A model generated the notes under the pieces. That model saw only the letters and a list, made by a program, of their open reading frames with translations, had not been told where the DNA came from and did no database searches. The position numbers and the translations under genes are program-made. DNA of 64,000 nt from Enterobacter sp. 10-1 (GTDB lineage Bacteria > Pseudomonadota > Gammaproteobacteria > Enterobacterales > Enterobacteriaceae). The stretch's first letter is position 1; the number at the start of each line of letters is the position of its first letter. The DNA lies in assembly GCA_002270295.1 (NCBI GenBank), contig NISF01000008.1:222076-286075 (forward strand). Reading direction: 5' to 3'. Below are positions 33,613-42,453 of this stretch, one piece after another.

Positions 33613-34530
33613 ATGGAATTAAAGGATTATTATGCCATTTTAGGGGTTAAGCCAACGGACGATCTAAAAACCATTAAGACCGCCTACCGTCGCCTGGCTC
33701 GTAAATATCACCCCGACGTCAGCAAAGAAAGCGATGCTGAAGCCCAATTTAAAGATCTTGCCGAGGCCTGGGAGGTGCTGAAAGATGAGCAGCGCCGTGC
33801 GGAATACGACGAGCTCTGGCAGCATCGCAACGATCCGCACTTTGGTCAGCAGCAGGCCCCCCACGAGCAGAACTACAGCCAGCAGGATTTCGACGATATC
33901 TTCTCCTCGATGTTTGGCCAGCAGGCACACCACGCCCGGCGCCAGAAGGCCGCACGCGGCCACGATTTAGAAATTGAAGTCGCGGTATTCCTCGAAGAGA
34001 CGCTCGCCGAGCAGACCCGCACCATCAGCTACAGGCTGCCGGTGTACAACATTTTCGGGATGGTCGAGAGCGAAACGCCTAAAACGCTGAACGTGAAAAT
34101 TCCCGCAGGCGTCAGCGACGGCCAGCGCATCCGCCTGAAAGGCCAGGGTACGCCGGGAGAAAACGGCGGCCCGAATGGCGACCTGTGGCTGGTTATCCAT
34201 ATTGCCCCGCATCCGCTGTTCGATATCGTGGGCCATAACCTGGAAATCGTTCTGCCGCTGGCCCCGTGGGAAGCCGCGCTGGGCGCCAGGGTGACAGTCC
34301 CCACCCTCAAAGAGAGCATTCTGCTGACGATCCCCCCGGGCAGCCAGCCGGGTCAACGCCTGCGGATCAAAGGCAAGGGGCTGGCGAGCAAAACCGCCAC
34401 CGGCGACCTGTTTGCGGTGATCAAAATCGTTATGCCGCCGAAGCCAAACGAAAAAGCCAGCGCGCTCTGGCAGCAGCTCGCGGATGCAGAGGCGAGCTTC
34501 GAGCCGCGTAAGACATGGGGGAAAGCATAA
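33613..34530 (+). CDS. cbpA: Curved-DNA-binding J-domain protein CbpA
   Basis: DnaJ-like co-chaperone that also binds curved DNA in stationary phase. 305 residues. The J domain occupies 1-70 with the HPD motif in KYHPDVSKE; a linker ([20 protein letters not shown]) follows, then two beta-barrel substrate domains, without the DnaJ zinc-finger. One base overlap (TAATG) with cbpM, the gene for its inhibitor, as in E. coli. Confidence 0.97.
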   Translation: MELKDYYAILGVKPTDDLKTIKTAYRRLARKYHPDVSKESDAEAQFKDLAEAWEVLKDEQRRAEYDELWQHRNDPHFGQQQAPHEQNYSQQDFDDIFSSMFGQQAHHARRQKAARGHDLEIEVAVFLEETLAEQTRTISYRLPVYNIFGMVESETPKTLNVKIPAGVSDGQRIRLKGQGTPGENGGPNGDLWLVIHIAPHPLFDIVGHNLEIVLPLAPWEAALGARVTVPTLKESILLTIPPGSQPGQRLRIKGKGLASKTATGDLFAVIKIVMPPKPNEKASALWQQLADAEASFEPRKTWGKA

Positions 34531-34835
34531 TGGCTAAGATGACAGTGACGTTCTCAATCACCGAGTTTTGTCTGCATACCGGCATTTCTGAAGACGAGCT
34601 TAGCGAAATTGTCGGCCTCGGGATGATTGAACCGCGTCAGCCGCAAACCGAGGTTTGGCTGTTTGATGACAGCGCGGTAACGATAATGCACCGCGCGGTG
34701 CGCCTGCGCCGCGAGCTGGAGCTGGACTGGCCCGGTATCGCCGTGGCGCTGACGCTGCTGGATGAGAACGCGCGCCTGACCCGCGAGAACCGGCTGCTGC
34801 ACCAGCAGCTGGCGCGCTTTCTGACCCACAGCTAA
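34530..34835 (+). CDS. cbpM: CbpA modulator CbpM
   Basis: 101-residue MerR-like helix-turn-helix protein that binds the CbpA J domain and blocks its co-chaperone and DNA-binding activity. The motifs [16 protein letters not shown] (here [16 protein letters not shown]) and [16 protein letters not shown] are conserved. ATG 34530 is chosen over 34515 because it gives the family length and follows GGGGGAAAG. Confidence 0.95.
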   Translation: MAKMTVTFSITEFCLHTGISEDELSEIVGLGMIEPRQPQTEVWLFDDSAVTIMHRAVRLRRELELDWPGIAVALTLLDENARLTRENRLLHQQLARFLTHS

Positions 34836-34842
34836 TCCACCA

Positions 34843-34877
34843 GCCCGGCAGGCGCAGCGCCTGGCCGGGTTTGGTTT
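34843..34877. terminator. Terminator between convergent cbpM and melA
   Basis: GC-rich hairpin (CCCGGC-AGGCGC with GCGCCTGGCCGGG) followed by TTTGGTTT, between two convergent genes only 45 bases apart. Probably serves at least the cbpAM operon. Confidence 0.7.
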
Positions 34878-34880
34878 GAG

Positions 34881-36227
34881 TTAACGCCGGACCCATTCGG
34901 GCAGCCACTCGCCGTGGCTGGCAATCAGATCGTCCACCAGCGCATAGATCTCCTCGATCCCCAGCACCGCCGCGGTGTGCGGATCCATCATCGTCGCGTA
35001 ATAGACGTAATCGCGGTTCTCGGTGAGGATCGCCTCGGTCAGCAGGGTCTGGACGTTGATGTTGGTTTGCATCATGGCCGCCAGGTGAGCAGGCAGCTTG
35101 CCTGCTTTAGTCGGCTGAATACCGTTGGCATCAACCAGGCAGGCGACCTCTACGCAGCATCCTTGCGGCAGGTTATCGATCAGCCCGTCGTTGCGCACGT
35201 TGCCGTACACCACATTCGGCTCGCCGGTCCAGATCGCGTTCATAATCGTGCTGGCGTACTCGCGCGAGGGCTTAATATCGATGCGATCGCTGGTTTTATA
35301 CATCTCCAGCTCTTTATGCCAGTTCGCCACCTGCTCTACGCAGCGTTTCGGATATTCATCCAGCGGCACCTGATAGCGGGCGAGCAGGTCTTCACGCCCC
35401 GGTTTGATAAACCACGGGGTATATTCTGCGAAGTGCTCCGACGACTCCGTCACGAAGTAGCCCAGCTTTTTGAACATCTCATAGCGAACGATATTCTGAC
35501 AGCGCGAGTTCTCGCGGTGCTTCGGCGCGCGCCCTTCGGCAAAGGCCTGCAGCATATCCGGATAAATGCTGACGTAACTGCCGTCGCCTGTCTTTTTCTC
35601 CAGTGACAGGTAGAACGCCATATGGTTGATACCCGCGCAGCGGTAGCGCAAATCCGCCGGGTCGAGGTCAAGGTCGTGCGCCAGCTCTTCCGCCGTTCCC
35701 TGCACGGAATGGCACAGGCCAACCTGCTTGATATGCGGATAGCGCGCGTACATCGCCCAGGTATTCATCGCCATCGGGTTGACGTAGTTCAGCATCGTCG
35801 CGTTCGGGCAGACCTCGGTCATATCGTCACAGATGCGCCACAGGTGCGGAATCGTCCGCAGCGCCCGCATGATCCCGCCCGGCCCGAGCGTATCGGCGAT
35901 GGTCTGCTCCAGCCCGTGCAGCTTGCAGACCTCAAAATCGGTTACCGTACACGGCTGGTAGCCGCCAATCTGGAAAGCGACCACCACAAAATCCGCGTCC
36001 ATCAGCGCGGTTCTCTGGTCGCGATGGCAGCTAATTTCGCCGTGAGCGCCGACGGAATCCATCAGCTTTTGCACCACGATATACGACTCTTCCAGACGGG
36101 TCGCGTCGATATCCATTAGCGCGATATGCGCCGATTTCAGCGCCGGGCGCTGAAAAACGTCGCCGAGAATATTTTTAACGAAAACCGTTGAGCCAGCGCC
36201 GATAAAGGTAATTTTTGGGGCAGACAT
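34881..36227 (-). CDS. melA: Alpha-galactosidase MelA (melibiase)
   Basis: Cytosolic NAD- and Mn-dependent family GH4 glycosidase that splits melibiose to galactose and glucose. 448 residues. The N-terminal NAD-binding FIGAGSTVFVKN, the metal-site region GLCHSVQGTAEEL and GINHMAF are intact. Divergent from melR, as in E. coli. In E. coli the permease gene melB follows melA; here the next gene is the convergent cbpM, so melB is missing from the locus and melibiose must enter by another carrier. Confidence 0.97.
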   Translation of the reverse strand: MSAPKITFIGAGSTVFVKNILGDVFQRPALKSAHIALMDIDATRLEESYIVVQKLMDSVGAHGEISCHRDQRTALMDADFVVVAFQIGGYQPCTVTDFEVCKLHGLEQTIADTLGPGGIMRALRTIPHLWRICDDMTEVCPNATMLNYVNPMAMNTWAMYARYPHIKQVGLCHSVQGTAEELAHDLDLDPADLRYRCAGINHMAFYLSLEKKTGDGSYVSIYPDMLQAFAEGRAPKHRENSRCQNIVRYEMFKKLGYFVTESSEHFAEYTPWFIKPGREDLLARYQVPLDEYPKRCVEQVANWHKELEMYKTSDRIDIKPSREYASTIMNAIWTGEPNVVYGNVRNDGLIDNLPQGCCVEVACLVDANGIQPTKAGKLPAHLAAMMQTNINVQTLLTEAILTENRDYVYYATMMDPHTAAVLGIEEIYALVDDLIASHGEWLPEWVRR

Positions 36228-36468
36228 AGTGCTCTCTCCGTAAAGTCATTGAACACCCGCAGCGTGACACGCCGGACGCGCCGCGCGCTGCCCTCTTCCC
36301 GACGGAGCATTCCCAAAAGCTCAGATCGAGCGCTGCCCGACATAAAATCTGAGTTTTCGGGAATAATATGGCGGAAAAGGAGAGAAAACGGGCCGTTTAA
36401 TCCGCTAAGATAGGCGCATATCGGTGCAAAAAAACAGCAACTATGACGATTCAGGAATCCGAAACCTC
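36228..36468. promoter_or_regulatory. Divergent melA/melR control region
   Basis: 241 bases between the divergent genes, by analogy the site of MelR and CRP binding. I could not assign individual 18-bp MelR sites or a clear CRP site by eye. Confidence 0.5.
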
Positions 36469-37407
36469 ATGGAAAAAACCCTTACGCCGCAGCCTCCCAA
36501 CCCGCATATGAGCAGCAGTGACGAGAAAAATACCCGCAGCCCGCTGGCGCTCTATTCTGAGTATCAGCGCATGGATATCGAACTGCGCACCCCGCATGCC
36601 ATGACCACCAGCCACTGGCACGGTCAGGTGGAGGTTAACGTCCCCTTCGACGGCGACGTGGAGTATCTGATCAACAATGAGGTGGTGAGCATTAAGCAGG
36701 GCTATATCACCCTGTTCTGGGCCTGTACGCCGCATCAGCTCACCCGCCCCGGCAGCTGCCGGCAAATGGCCATCTTCAACCTGCCGATGCATCTGTTTTT
36801 GTCCTGGCCGCTGGACCGGGAGCTGATCAACAACGTGACCCACGGGATGGTCATTAAATCCCTCGCGGCGCAGCAGCTCAGCGTCTTTGAAATCCAGCGC
36901 TGGCAGCAGGAGCTCGCCAGCGACAACGAGCAGATCCGCCAGCTGGCGATCGAAGAGATCGCCCTGATGCTCAAGCGCTTTAGCCTCTCAGGCTGGCAGC
37001 CGATTCTGGTTAACAAAACCTCGCGAACGCATAAGCACAGCGTCTCGCGGCACGCGCAGTTTTACGTCAGCCAGATGCTCGAATTTATCGCCGCACACTA
37101 CGATCGGGCGCTGACCGTCGATGCGGTTGCCGAACACGTTAAGCTCAACCCCAACTATGCGATGGGCATTTTTCAACGGGTGATGCAGCAAACCATGAAG
37201 CAGTACATCACCGCCATGCGAATTAACCACGTACGCGCCCTGCTCAGCGACACCGACAAAACCATCCTTGATATCGCCCTCACCGCCGGCTTTCGTTCCA
37301 GCAGCCGCTTCTACAGCACCTTTAGCAAGTACGTCGGCATGCCGCCGCAGCAGTACCGCAGGCTCAGCCAGCAGCGTCGGCAAAGCCTGCCGCCGAATGA
37401 GGCCTAA
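36469..37407 (+). CDS. melR: Melibiose operon regulator MelR
   Basis: AraC-family activator of melA and repressor of itself. 312 residues from ATG 36469. The cupin-like sensor domain (SHWHGQVEVNVPFDGDVEYL) is followed by two helix-turn-helix units (VDAVAEHVKLNPNYAMGIFQ and ILDIALTAGFRSSSRFYSTF). It is nearly identical to E. coli MelR from SSDEK onward, so ATG 36508 is a possible alternative start, while GTG 36424 would give an unusual extension. Confidence 0.95.
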   Translation: MEKTLTPQPPNPHMSSSDEKNTRSPLALYSEYQRMDIELRTPHAMTTSHWHGQVEVNVPFDGDVEYLINNEVVSIKQGYITLFWACTPHQLTRPGSCRQMAIFNLPMHLFLSWPLDRELINNVTHGMVIKSLAAQQLSVFEIQRWQQELASDNEQIRQLAIEEIALMLKRFSLSGWQPILVNKTSRTHKHSVSRHAQFYVSQMLEFIAAHYDRALTVDAVAEHVKLNPNYAMGIFQRVMQQTMKQYITAMRINHVRALLSDTDKTILDIALTAGFRSSSRFYSTFSKYVGMPPQQYRRLSQQRRQSLPPNEA

Positions 37408-37419
37408 GCGCGCATAAAA

Positions 37420-37450
37420 AATGCCGCCGGGGGAGGCCCGCGGCGGCATT
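37420..37450. terminator. Bidirectional terminator between melR and proP
   Basis: Strong stem AATGCCGCCG / CGGCGGCATT with A-rich sequence before it (AAAAAA) and TGTT after it, between convergent melR and proP. The A-run gives a U-tract for proP transcripts on the minus strand. Confidence 0.85.
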
Positions 37451-37472
37451 GTTCACACTCCTGGCGAATTAA

Positions 37473-38975
37473 TTAGTCGTTAATTCGCGGGTGCTGCTGC
37501 ACCAGTCGGGAGCGTTTTTCCTGCAAATCGGCGATTTCCTGATCGAGATCTTCGATTTTGTTTTCAATGTTATCGTAGTGCTCACCGAGGATTTCTTTCG
37601 CTTCCTGAATATCCGAAGCCGCCGGCGTCGCCCCTTTCAGCGGACGGTTCGCCGTCTCCTTCATCGTCAGGCCGGTCATCAAACCAATCGCCGCAATCAC
37701 CATCAGATAGTAGGCCGGCATCATCAGGTTCTGCGTGGTTTCCACCAGCCAGGCCGCCAGAGTTGGCGTCAGACCGGCAATCAGCACCGAGATGTTAAAG
37801 GCGCTGGCCAGCGCGCTAAAGCGGATATGGGTCGGGAACATCGCGGGCAGTGAAGAAGCCATCACCCCGATAAAGCAGTTAAGCACCACCGCCAGCAGCA
37901 GCAGACCGCCGAAAATCAGGCCGATAACGTCGCTGTTAATCATGATAAAGGCCGGAATCGACAGCGAGAACAGCGCCACGCTGCCGATCAGGATAAACGG
38001 ACGACGGCCGAAGCGGTCGCTGAGCATCCCGATAACCGGCTGCACAAAGAGCATCCCGACCATAATCGCGATGATAATCAGCACCCCGTGATCTTCCGAG
38101 TAGTGCAGGTTATGCGACAGGTAGCTCGGCATATAGGTCAGCAGCATGTAGTAGGTCACGTTGGTGGAAATCACCAGACCGATACAGGTCAGCAGGCTAC
38201 GCCAGTGCTTGGTCGCAATCTCTCTGAACGATACCTTCGGCCCTTCCTGCAGCCCTTCGCGATCGCCCTGCTCCAGGGTGTCAACGTGCTGCTGGAACGC
38301 CGGAGTCTCTTCCAGAGCGTGACGCAGATAGAGGCCGATAAGCCCTAACGGCAGCGCGAGGAAGAACGGCAGGCGCCAGCCCCAGCTGAGGAAGTTTTCC
38401 TCGCCGACCACGCTTGAAATCAGCACCACCACGCCCGCGCCGAGGACAAACCCGGCGATGGAGCCGAAGTCCAGCCAGCTGCCCATAAAGCCGCGTTTAC
38501 GGTCAGGCGAGTATTCCGCGACGAAGATCGAGGCGCCGGTATACTCTCCGCCCACCGAGAAGCCCTGCGCCATCTTACACAGCAGCAGCAGAATCGGTGC
38601 CCAGATACCAATCGACGCGTACGACGGAATAAGACCAATACAGAAGGTACTGATCGACATGATAACGATGGTTATCGCCAGAATCTTTTGTCGACCGTAT
38701 TTATCGCCCAGCATGCCAAAGAACAGGCCGCCTAGCGGACGAATCAGGAACGGAACTGAGAATGTCCCTAGCGCGGCGATCATCTGCACGCTGGGATCGG
38801 CATCGGGGAAGAAGACCTTACCTAAGGCGTACGCTACGAAGCCGTACACGCCGAAATCGAACCACTCCATCGCATTGCCTAGCGATGCTGCGGTGATAGC
38901 TTTTTTCAGCTTGCCATCGTCAATGATGGTCACATCCCGCAGAGTGATTGGCTTTACTTTTTTCCTTTTAAGCAT
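37473..38975 (-). CDS. proP: Proline/betaine osmosensing transporter ProP
   Basis: Proton symporter of the major facilitator superfamily taking up proline, glycine betaine and ectoine under osmotic stress. 500 residues, the E. coli length, with twelve membrane helices and the MFS loop GDKYGRQKIL. The C-terminus carries the antiparallel coiled coil (IENKIEDLDQEIADLQEKRS) that sets the osmotic activation threshold. Upstream lies a conserved CRP-like site at the P1 promoter position. Confidence 0.98.
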   Translation of the reverse strand: MLKRKKVKPITLRDVTIIDDGKLKKAITAASLGNAMEWFDFGVYGFVAYALGKVFFPDADPSVQMIAALGTFSVPFLIRPLGGLFFGMLGDKYGRQKILAITIVIMSISTFCIGLIPSYASIGIWAPILLLLCKMAQGFSVGGEYTGASIFVAEYSPDRKRGFMGSWLDFGSIAGFVLGAGVVVLISSVVGEENFLSWGWRLPFFLALPLGLIGLYLRHALEETPAFQQHVDTLEQGDREGLQEGPKVSFREIATKHWRSLLTCIGLVISTNVTYYMLLTYMPSYLSHNLHYSEDHGVLIIIAIMVGMLFVQPVIGMLSDRFGRRPFILIGSVALFSLSIPAFIMINSDVIGLIFGGLLLLAVVLNCFIGVMASSLPAMFPTHIRFSALASAFNISVLIAGLTPTLAAWLVETTQNLMMPAYYLMVIAAIGLMTGLTMKETANRPLKGATPAASDIQEAKEILGEHYDNIENKIEDLDQEIADLQEKRSRLVQQHPRIND

Positions 38976-39229
38976 ATTTTTCCTCTAAAGCTTCGCCGTG
39001 AGCGCACAGATCTCCGCCAAACGGCAATACCGTTTGCGTCGTGCGTTGGGAGCGGCGAATTGCCGTGCTCCTCTTCTCAAGCGTAGCAGGTTTGCCTGCA
39101 CTGTCTGCTGACAGTCCGTACAACCGAACCTGTTGACGCCTGCTCTGGCGTAAATGAATCAATAAATAGAGCTACGAATAAACCTGATGGATTTACGAAC
39201 TCGCCTTTTTACCCTAACAGCGTTTAAAT

Positions 39230-39247
39230 TTGGGATCAACTTCACGA
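39230..39247 (-). promoter_or_regulatory. CRP site at proP P1
   Basis: Read on the minus strand, CGTGAAGTTGATCCCA matches TGTGA-N6-TCACA in 8 of 10 positions and closely resembles the E. coli proP P1 site (TGTGAAGTTGATCACA), where CRP represses. Confidence 0.65.
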
Positions 39248-39410
39248 AAAATTGTTCGCCATATTACAGAGCCGAGCGGCATTAATAAGTTCAATGAATA
39301 TGCACAGGCAGTGATTTATTTTTGGATATTCCCCGTCCGGCAGCACATCAAATATCGCTGATTTTTGATCGCGAAATAGAATATTCCCGCAGCGGTACTA
39401 TTTGAAAAAG

Positions 39411-39442
39411 TGGCCGACAAATGGCCGACGGTGCGCTATAAT
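39411..39442 (+). promoter_or_regulatory. phnA promoter with direct repeat
   Basis: A TATAAT at 39437-39442 pairs with CCGACA (39414-39419; 4 of 6) at 17-base spacing. The -35 region contains two copies of TGGCCGAC (39411-39418 and 39422-39429), 11 bases apart, a possible operator. Confidence 0.55.
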
Positions 39443-39517
39443 AGCAATAACTTTCGGCTATCAGCCGCCTTTTAATGGGCCAACGGCCTGTTTTATACAG
39501 TAATCATGAGGAACGTC

Positions 39518-39853
39518 ATGCAACTCCCACAGTGTCCTAAATGCCATTCTGAGTACACCTATGAAGACAACGGCATGTTTATCTGCCCGGAATGCGCCCA
39601 TGAATGGAACAATTCCGAGCCGGCTGAAGATAATGATGCATTGACGGTGAAAGATGCCAACGGCAATTTACTCGTCGACGGCGACAGCGTCACCGTGATT
39701 AAAGATCTGAAGGTTAAAGGTAGCTCTTCGATGCTGAAAATCGGCACTAAAGTGAAGAATATCCGCCTGGTAGAAGGCGATCATAACATCGACTGCAAAA
39801 TTGATGGTTTTGGTCAGATGAAGCTCAAATCCGAGTTCGTCAAAAAGAACTAA
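39518..39853 (+). CDS. yjdM: Zinc-ribbon protein PhnA/YjdM
   Basis: 111-residue protein with an N-terminal zinc ribbon (CPKC...CPEC) and a C-terminal SH3-like domain ([20 protein letters not shown]; here [13 protein letters not shown]). Although named phnA, it is not needed for phosphonate use in E. coli. ATG 39518 with GAGGA six bases upstream gives the E. coli length; ATG 39506 overlaps that ribosome site. Confidence 0.95.
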   Translation: MQLPQCPKCHSEYTYEDNGMFICPECAHEWNNSEPAEDNDALTVKDANGNLLVDGDSVTVIKDLKVKGSSSMLKIGTKVKNIRLVEGDHNIDCKIDGFGQMKLKSEFVKKN

Positions 39854-39880
39854 CGCTATTTCCTCCTCGCAGGATCGTTA

Positions 39881-39914
39881 TTTTCCCGGCAATACCTCAC
39901 CGGCCGGGAAAATG
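39881..39914. repeat. Inverted repeat after yjdM
   Basis: TTTTCCCGGC and GCCGGGAAAA flank a 12-14 base loop. Without a U-tract on the plus strand it is a weak terminator candidate; it could also be a stem that protects mRNA ends. Confidence 0.4.
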
Positions 39915-40097
39915 AACGAATATACCCCCGCGCCACCGCCCCATTATTTCCCGCCTCCTCTGCGATGACAGCCGGCCGCATCGCGCTTAGCGCACTGCCG
40001 GTATTTTCGCCATTCCGTCGCCTGACCTCGCCGCCTGGCTTAAATCGCCAACCACCCTCTACGCTTAATAAGTCATTCGTTATCTGAGGTCATGATT

Positions 40098-40532
40098 ATG
40101 TCTTTAAGCCCCCATATCGCCTTTAGCGGCAACTGCGCTGCGGCCATCGCGTTCTACCAGCAGGCGCTGGGCGCGGAGCTTGTCCACCAAATCACCTACG
40201 GCGAGATGCCGCAGAACGGGCAGGATGCCGAGGACGGCTGCCCTTCCGGCCAGCATCTCGCCGCCGACTGTATCGCCCACGCCAGCCTGCGCGTGGCGGG
40301 TAGCGAGCTGATGCTGTGCGACAGCCCCACCAGCGACAGCGAACGCTATGCCGGCTTCACCCTGGTGCTGGATACTCAGGACCTGGATGAGGGTAAACGC
40401 TGGTTTGACGGCCTCGCCGCTGAAGGACGTATCGAAATGGCCTGGCAGGAAACCTTCTGGGCCCACGGCTTCGGCAAAGTTTTCGATCGCTTCGGCATCC
40501 CGTGGATGGTGAACGTCGTCAAGCAGCCTTAA
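40098..40532 (+). CDS. yjdN: VOC-fold protein PhnB/YjdN
   Basis: 144-residue glyoxalase/bleomycin-resistance-fold (VOC) protein of unknown reaction, related to 3-demethylubiquinone methyltransferase-like proteins. The motifs FSGNCAAAIAFYQQALGAEL and WAHGFGKVFDRFGIPWMVN are conserved with E. coli PhnB. ATG 40098 (MSLSPHIAF) has GAGG nine bases upstream; ATG 40092 is too close to it. Not required for C-P lyase activity in E. coli. Confidence 0.95.
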   Translation: MSLSPHIAFSGNCAAAIAFYQQALGAELVHQITYGEMPQNGQDAEDGCPSGQHLAADCIAHASLRVAGSELMLCDSPTSDSERYAGFTLVLDTQDLDEGKRWFDGLAAEGRIEMAWQETFWAHGFGKVFDRFGIPWMVNVVKQP

Positions 40533-40545
40533 TGCTTTTCCCTGC

Positions 40546-40569
40546 GGGCGGGCTCTCCCGCCCTGTCAT
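40546..40569 (+). terminator. Terminator after yjdN
   Basis: Perfect 7-bp stem GGGCGGG / CCCGCCC with CTCT loop and a modest T-rich tail (TGTCATCT). Confidence 0.55.
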
Positions 40570-40583
40570 CTCCCTGGCGCTAA

Positions 40584-40604
40584 CTCTTCATCCTGCGGTC
40601 ATTA
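40584..40604 (+). promoter_or_regulatory. Candidate Pho box of the phn operon
   Basis: CTTCAT (40586-40591) and GGTCAT (40597-40602) are spaced by exactly 11 bases, as in PhoB direct repeats (CTGTCATAWAWCTGTCAT). A further CTGTCAT lies at 40563-40569. The position, about 90 bases before phnF, suits phosphate-starvation control of C-P lyase genes. Confidence 0.5.
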
Positions 40605-40693
40605 TGTTTTAACCGGAATGTAACAAAAACAGGTCAGGATCGGGCCACTCTCAGAGGGAAATCCCTTCTTCTGCTTAGTGAGGCTCGACTGAC

Positions 40694-41419
40694 ATGTACT
40701 TATCCAGACATCCGACCAGTTATCCTACCCGGTATCAGGAAATTGCCGCCAGGCTTGAGCAAGAGCTTCGTCATAACTACCGCTGCGGCGACTATCTTCC
40801 TGCGGAACAGCAGCTGGCCACGCGCTTTGAGGTCAACCGCCATACCCTGCGCCGGGCGATAGACCAGCTGGTTGAACGCGGCTGGGTACAGCGCCGTCAG
40901 GGCATCGGCGTGCTGGTGCTGATGCGGCCGATCGACTATCCGCTGAACGCCCAGGCGCGCTTCAGCCAGAACTTACTCGAGCAGGGAAGCCATCCGACCA
41001 GCGAAAAGCTGCTGTCGGTGCTGCGCCCGGCCAGCAGCCACGTCGCCGAGGCCTTTGCTATCAACGAAGGCGATAACGTCATTCATCTGCGCACCCTGCG
41101 CCGGGTGAACGGCGTCGCGCTGTGCCTGATCGACCACTACTTCACCGACCTGCGTTTCTGGCCCGCGCTGCAAACCTTCAGCCAGGGCTCACTGCACGAT
41201 TTTCTGCGCCAGCAGCTGGACGTCGAGCTCACCCGCACGCGCACCAAAATCAGCGCCCGCCGCGCGCAGGCCAAAGAGAGCAACATTCTGGGGATCCCCA
41301 ACATGGCGCCGCTGCTGTGCGTAAGAACCCTGAACCACCGTCCTGGCGAGCAAAACGCGACGGAGTATTCCGTCAGCCTGACCCGGGCGGACATGATCGA
41401 ATTCACCATGGAGCACTGA
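40694..41419 (+). CDS. phnF: Phosphonate operon regulator PhnF
   Basis: GntR-family, HutC/UTRA-type repressor of 241 residues. Winged helix at about 10-75 (YLPAEQQLATRFEVNRHTLRR-like; here DYLPAEQQLATRFEVNRHTL) and UTRA ligand domain to the C-terminus. It directly follows yjdN here, whereas in E. coli phnC, phnD and phnE lie between. Followed without gap by phnG (TGA-ATG). Confidence 0.96.
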   Translation: MYLSRHPTSYPTRYQEIAARLEQELRHNYRCGDYLPAEQQLATRFEVNRHTLRRAIDQLVERGWVQRRQGIGVLVLMRPIDYPLNAQARFSQNLLEQGSHPTSEKLLSVLRPASSHVAEAFAINEGDNVIHLRTLRRVNGVALCLIDHYFTDLRFWPALQTFSQGSLHDFLRQQLDVELTRTRTKISARRAQAKESNILGIPNMAPLLCVRTLNHRPGEQNATEYSVSLTRADMIEFTMEH

Positions 41420-41872
41420 ATGCACTTTGATACCGCAACCCGCCAGCGCTGGATGTCCGTGCTGGCCCACAGTGAACCGCAAGAGCTTCAGGCGCGGATG
41501 CAGACCCTGCAGCTGGCGCCGCAGTACGAATCCATTCGCGCCCCGGAAACCGGCCTGGTGCAGCTGCAGGCGCGCATGGGGGGCATCGGCGATCGTTTCT
41601 TCGCCGGGGACGCCACCCTGACCCGGGCGGCGATCCGTCTCGCCGACGGCACGCTCGGCTACAGCTGGATACTGGGGCGCGATCGCCTCCATGCCGAACG
41701 CTGCGCGGCCATCGATGCGCTGATGCAGTCGCCGCACCACTTTCATTCCTTAATGGAAACCCTGATTACCCCGCTGGAAGAACTACGAAGCGCGCGCATT
41801 GAAGCCCGACGCGCCGAAGTCAACGCCAGCCGGGTAGATTTCTTTACTCTGGTTCGCGGAGATAACGCATGA
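41420..41872 (+). CDS. phnG: C-P lyase core subunit PhnG
   Basis: 150-residue subunit of the PhnGHIJ core. With PhnI it helps couple phosphonate to ATP, displacing adenine. Conserved [24 protein letters not shown] segment (here [18 protein letters not shown]) and [20 protein letters not shown]. It overlaps phnH by four bases (ATGA). Confidence 0.96.
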   Translation: MHFDTATRQRWMSVLAHSEPQELQARMQTLQLAPQYESIRAPETGLVQLQARMGGIGDRFFAGDATLTRAAIRLADGTLGYSWILGRDRLHAERCAAIDALMQSPHHFHSLMETLITPLEELRSARIEARRAEVNASRVDFFTLVRGDNA

Positions 41873-42453
41873 CCTTACAAACCGCTTTTACCCTACCGGC
41901 GCAGGATGCCCAACACAGTTTTCGTCGCCTGCTGAAGGCCATGAGCGAGCCGGGCGTTATCGTCTCCCTGCAGCAGCTTCAGCACGGCTGGCAGCCGCTG
42001 AACGTCGCCTCTACCAGCCTCCTGCTGACCCTCGCCGATCGCGACACGCCGGTATGGTTTACCGCAGCGCTGCATAACGATCTTGTCGGCCAGAACCTGC
42101 GTTTTCATACCGGCGCGCCGCTGGTTGAACAGCCGCAGCAGGCGGTATTCGCCGTCACCAACGAGCGTATCAGCGCGGAACAGCTGAACGAGCTCTCCGC
42201 CGGCACCGTTGTCGCTCCGGAAACCGGCGTAACGCTGATCGTCCAGCTCCCCAGCCTTAGCGGCGGGCGCATGCTGCGTCTGACCGGCGCCGGAATTGCC
42301 GAAGAGCGGATGATCGCCCCGCAGCTGCCGGATTGCATCATTGATGAACTGACCGAGCGCCCGCACCCGTTCCCCTTAGGCATTGACCTGATCCTCACCT
42401 GTGGAGAACGTCTGCTGGCCATCCCGCGCACCACCCACGTGGAGGTTTGCTAA
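41869..42453 (+). CDS. phnH: C-P lyase core subunit PhnH
   Basis: 194-residue homodimer-forming core subunit with a PLP-transferase-like fold but no cofactor site. Conserved [18 protein letters not shown] and [11 protein letters not shown]. Needed for the nucleoside-triphosphate coupling step. Overlaps phnG by four bases and phnI by one. Confidence 0.96.
   Translation: MTLQTAFTLPAQDAQHSFRRLLKAMSEPGVIVSLQQLQHGWQPLNVASTSLLLTLADRDTPVWFTAALHNDLVGQNLRFHTGAPLVEQPQQAVFAVTNERISAEQLNELSAGTVVAPETGVTLIVQLPSLSGGRMLRLTGAGIAEERMIAPQLPDCIIDELTERPHPFPLGIDLILTCGERLLAIPRTTHVEVC

Larger units (their letters stand above)
38976..39517. other. Divergent proP/phnA promoter region
   Basis: About 540 bases without a gene. 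It holds a CRP-like site for proP (39230-39247) and a sigma-70 promoter with a short direct repeat for phnA (39411-39442). The AT-rich middle fits Fis/H-NS control known for E. coli proP, but no site can be assigned by eye. Confidence 0.6.
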
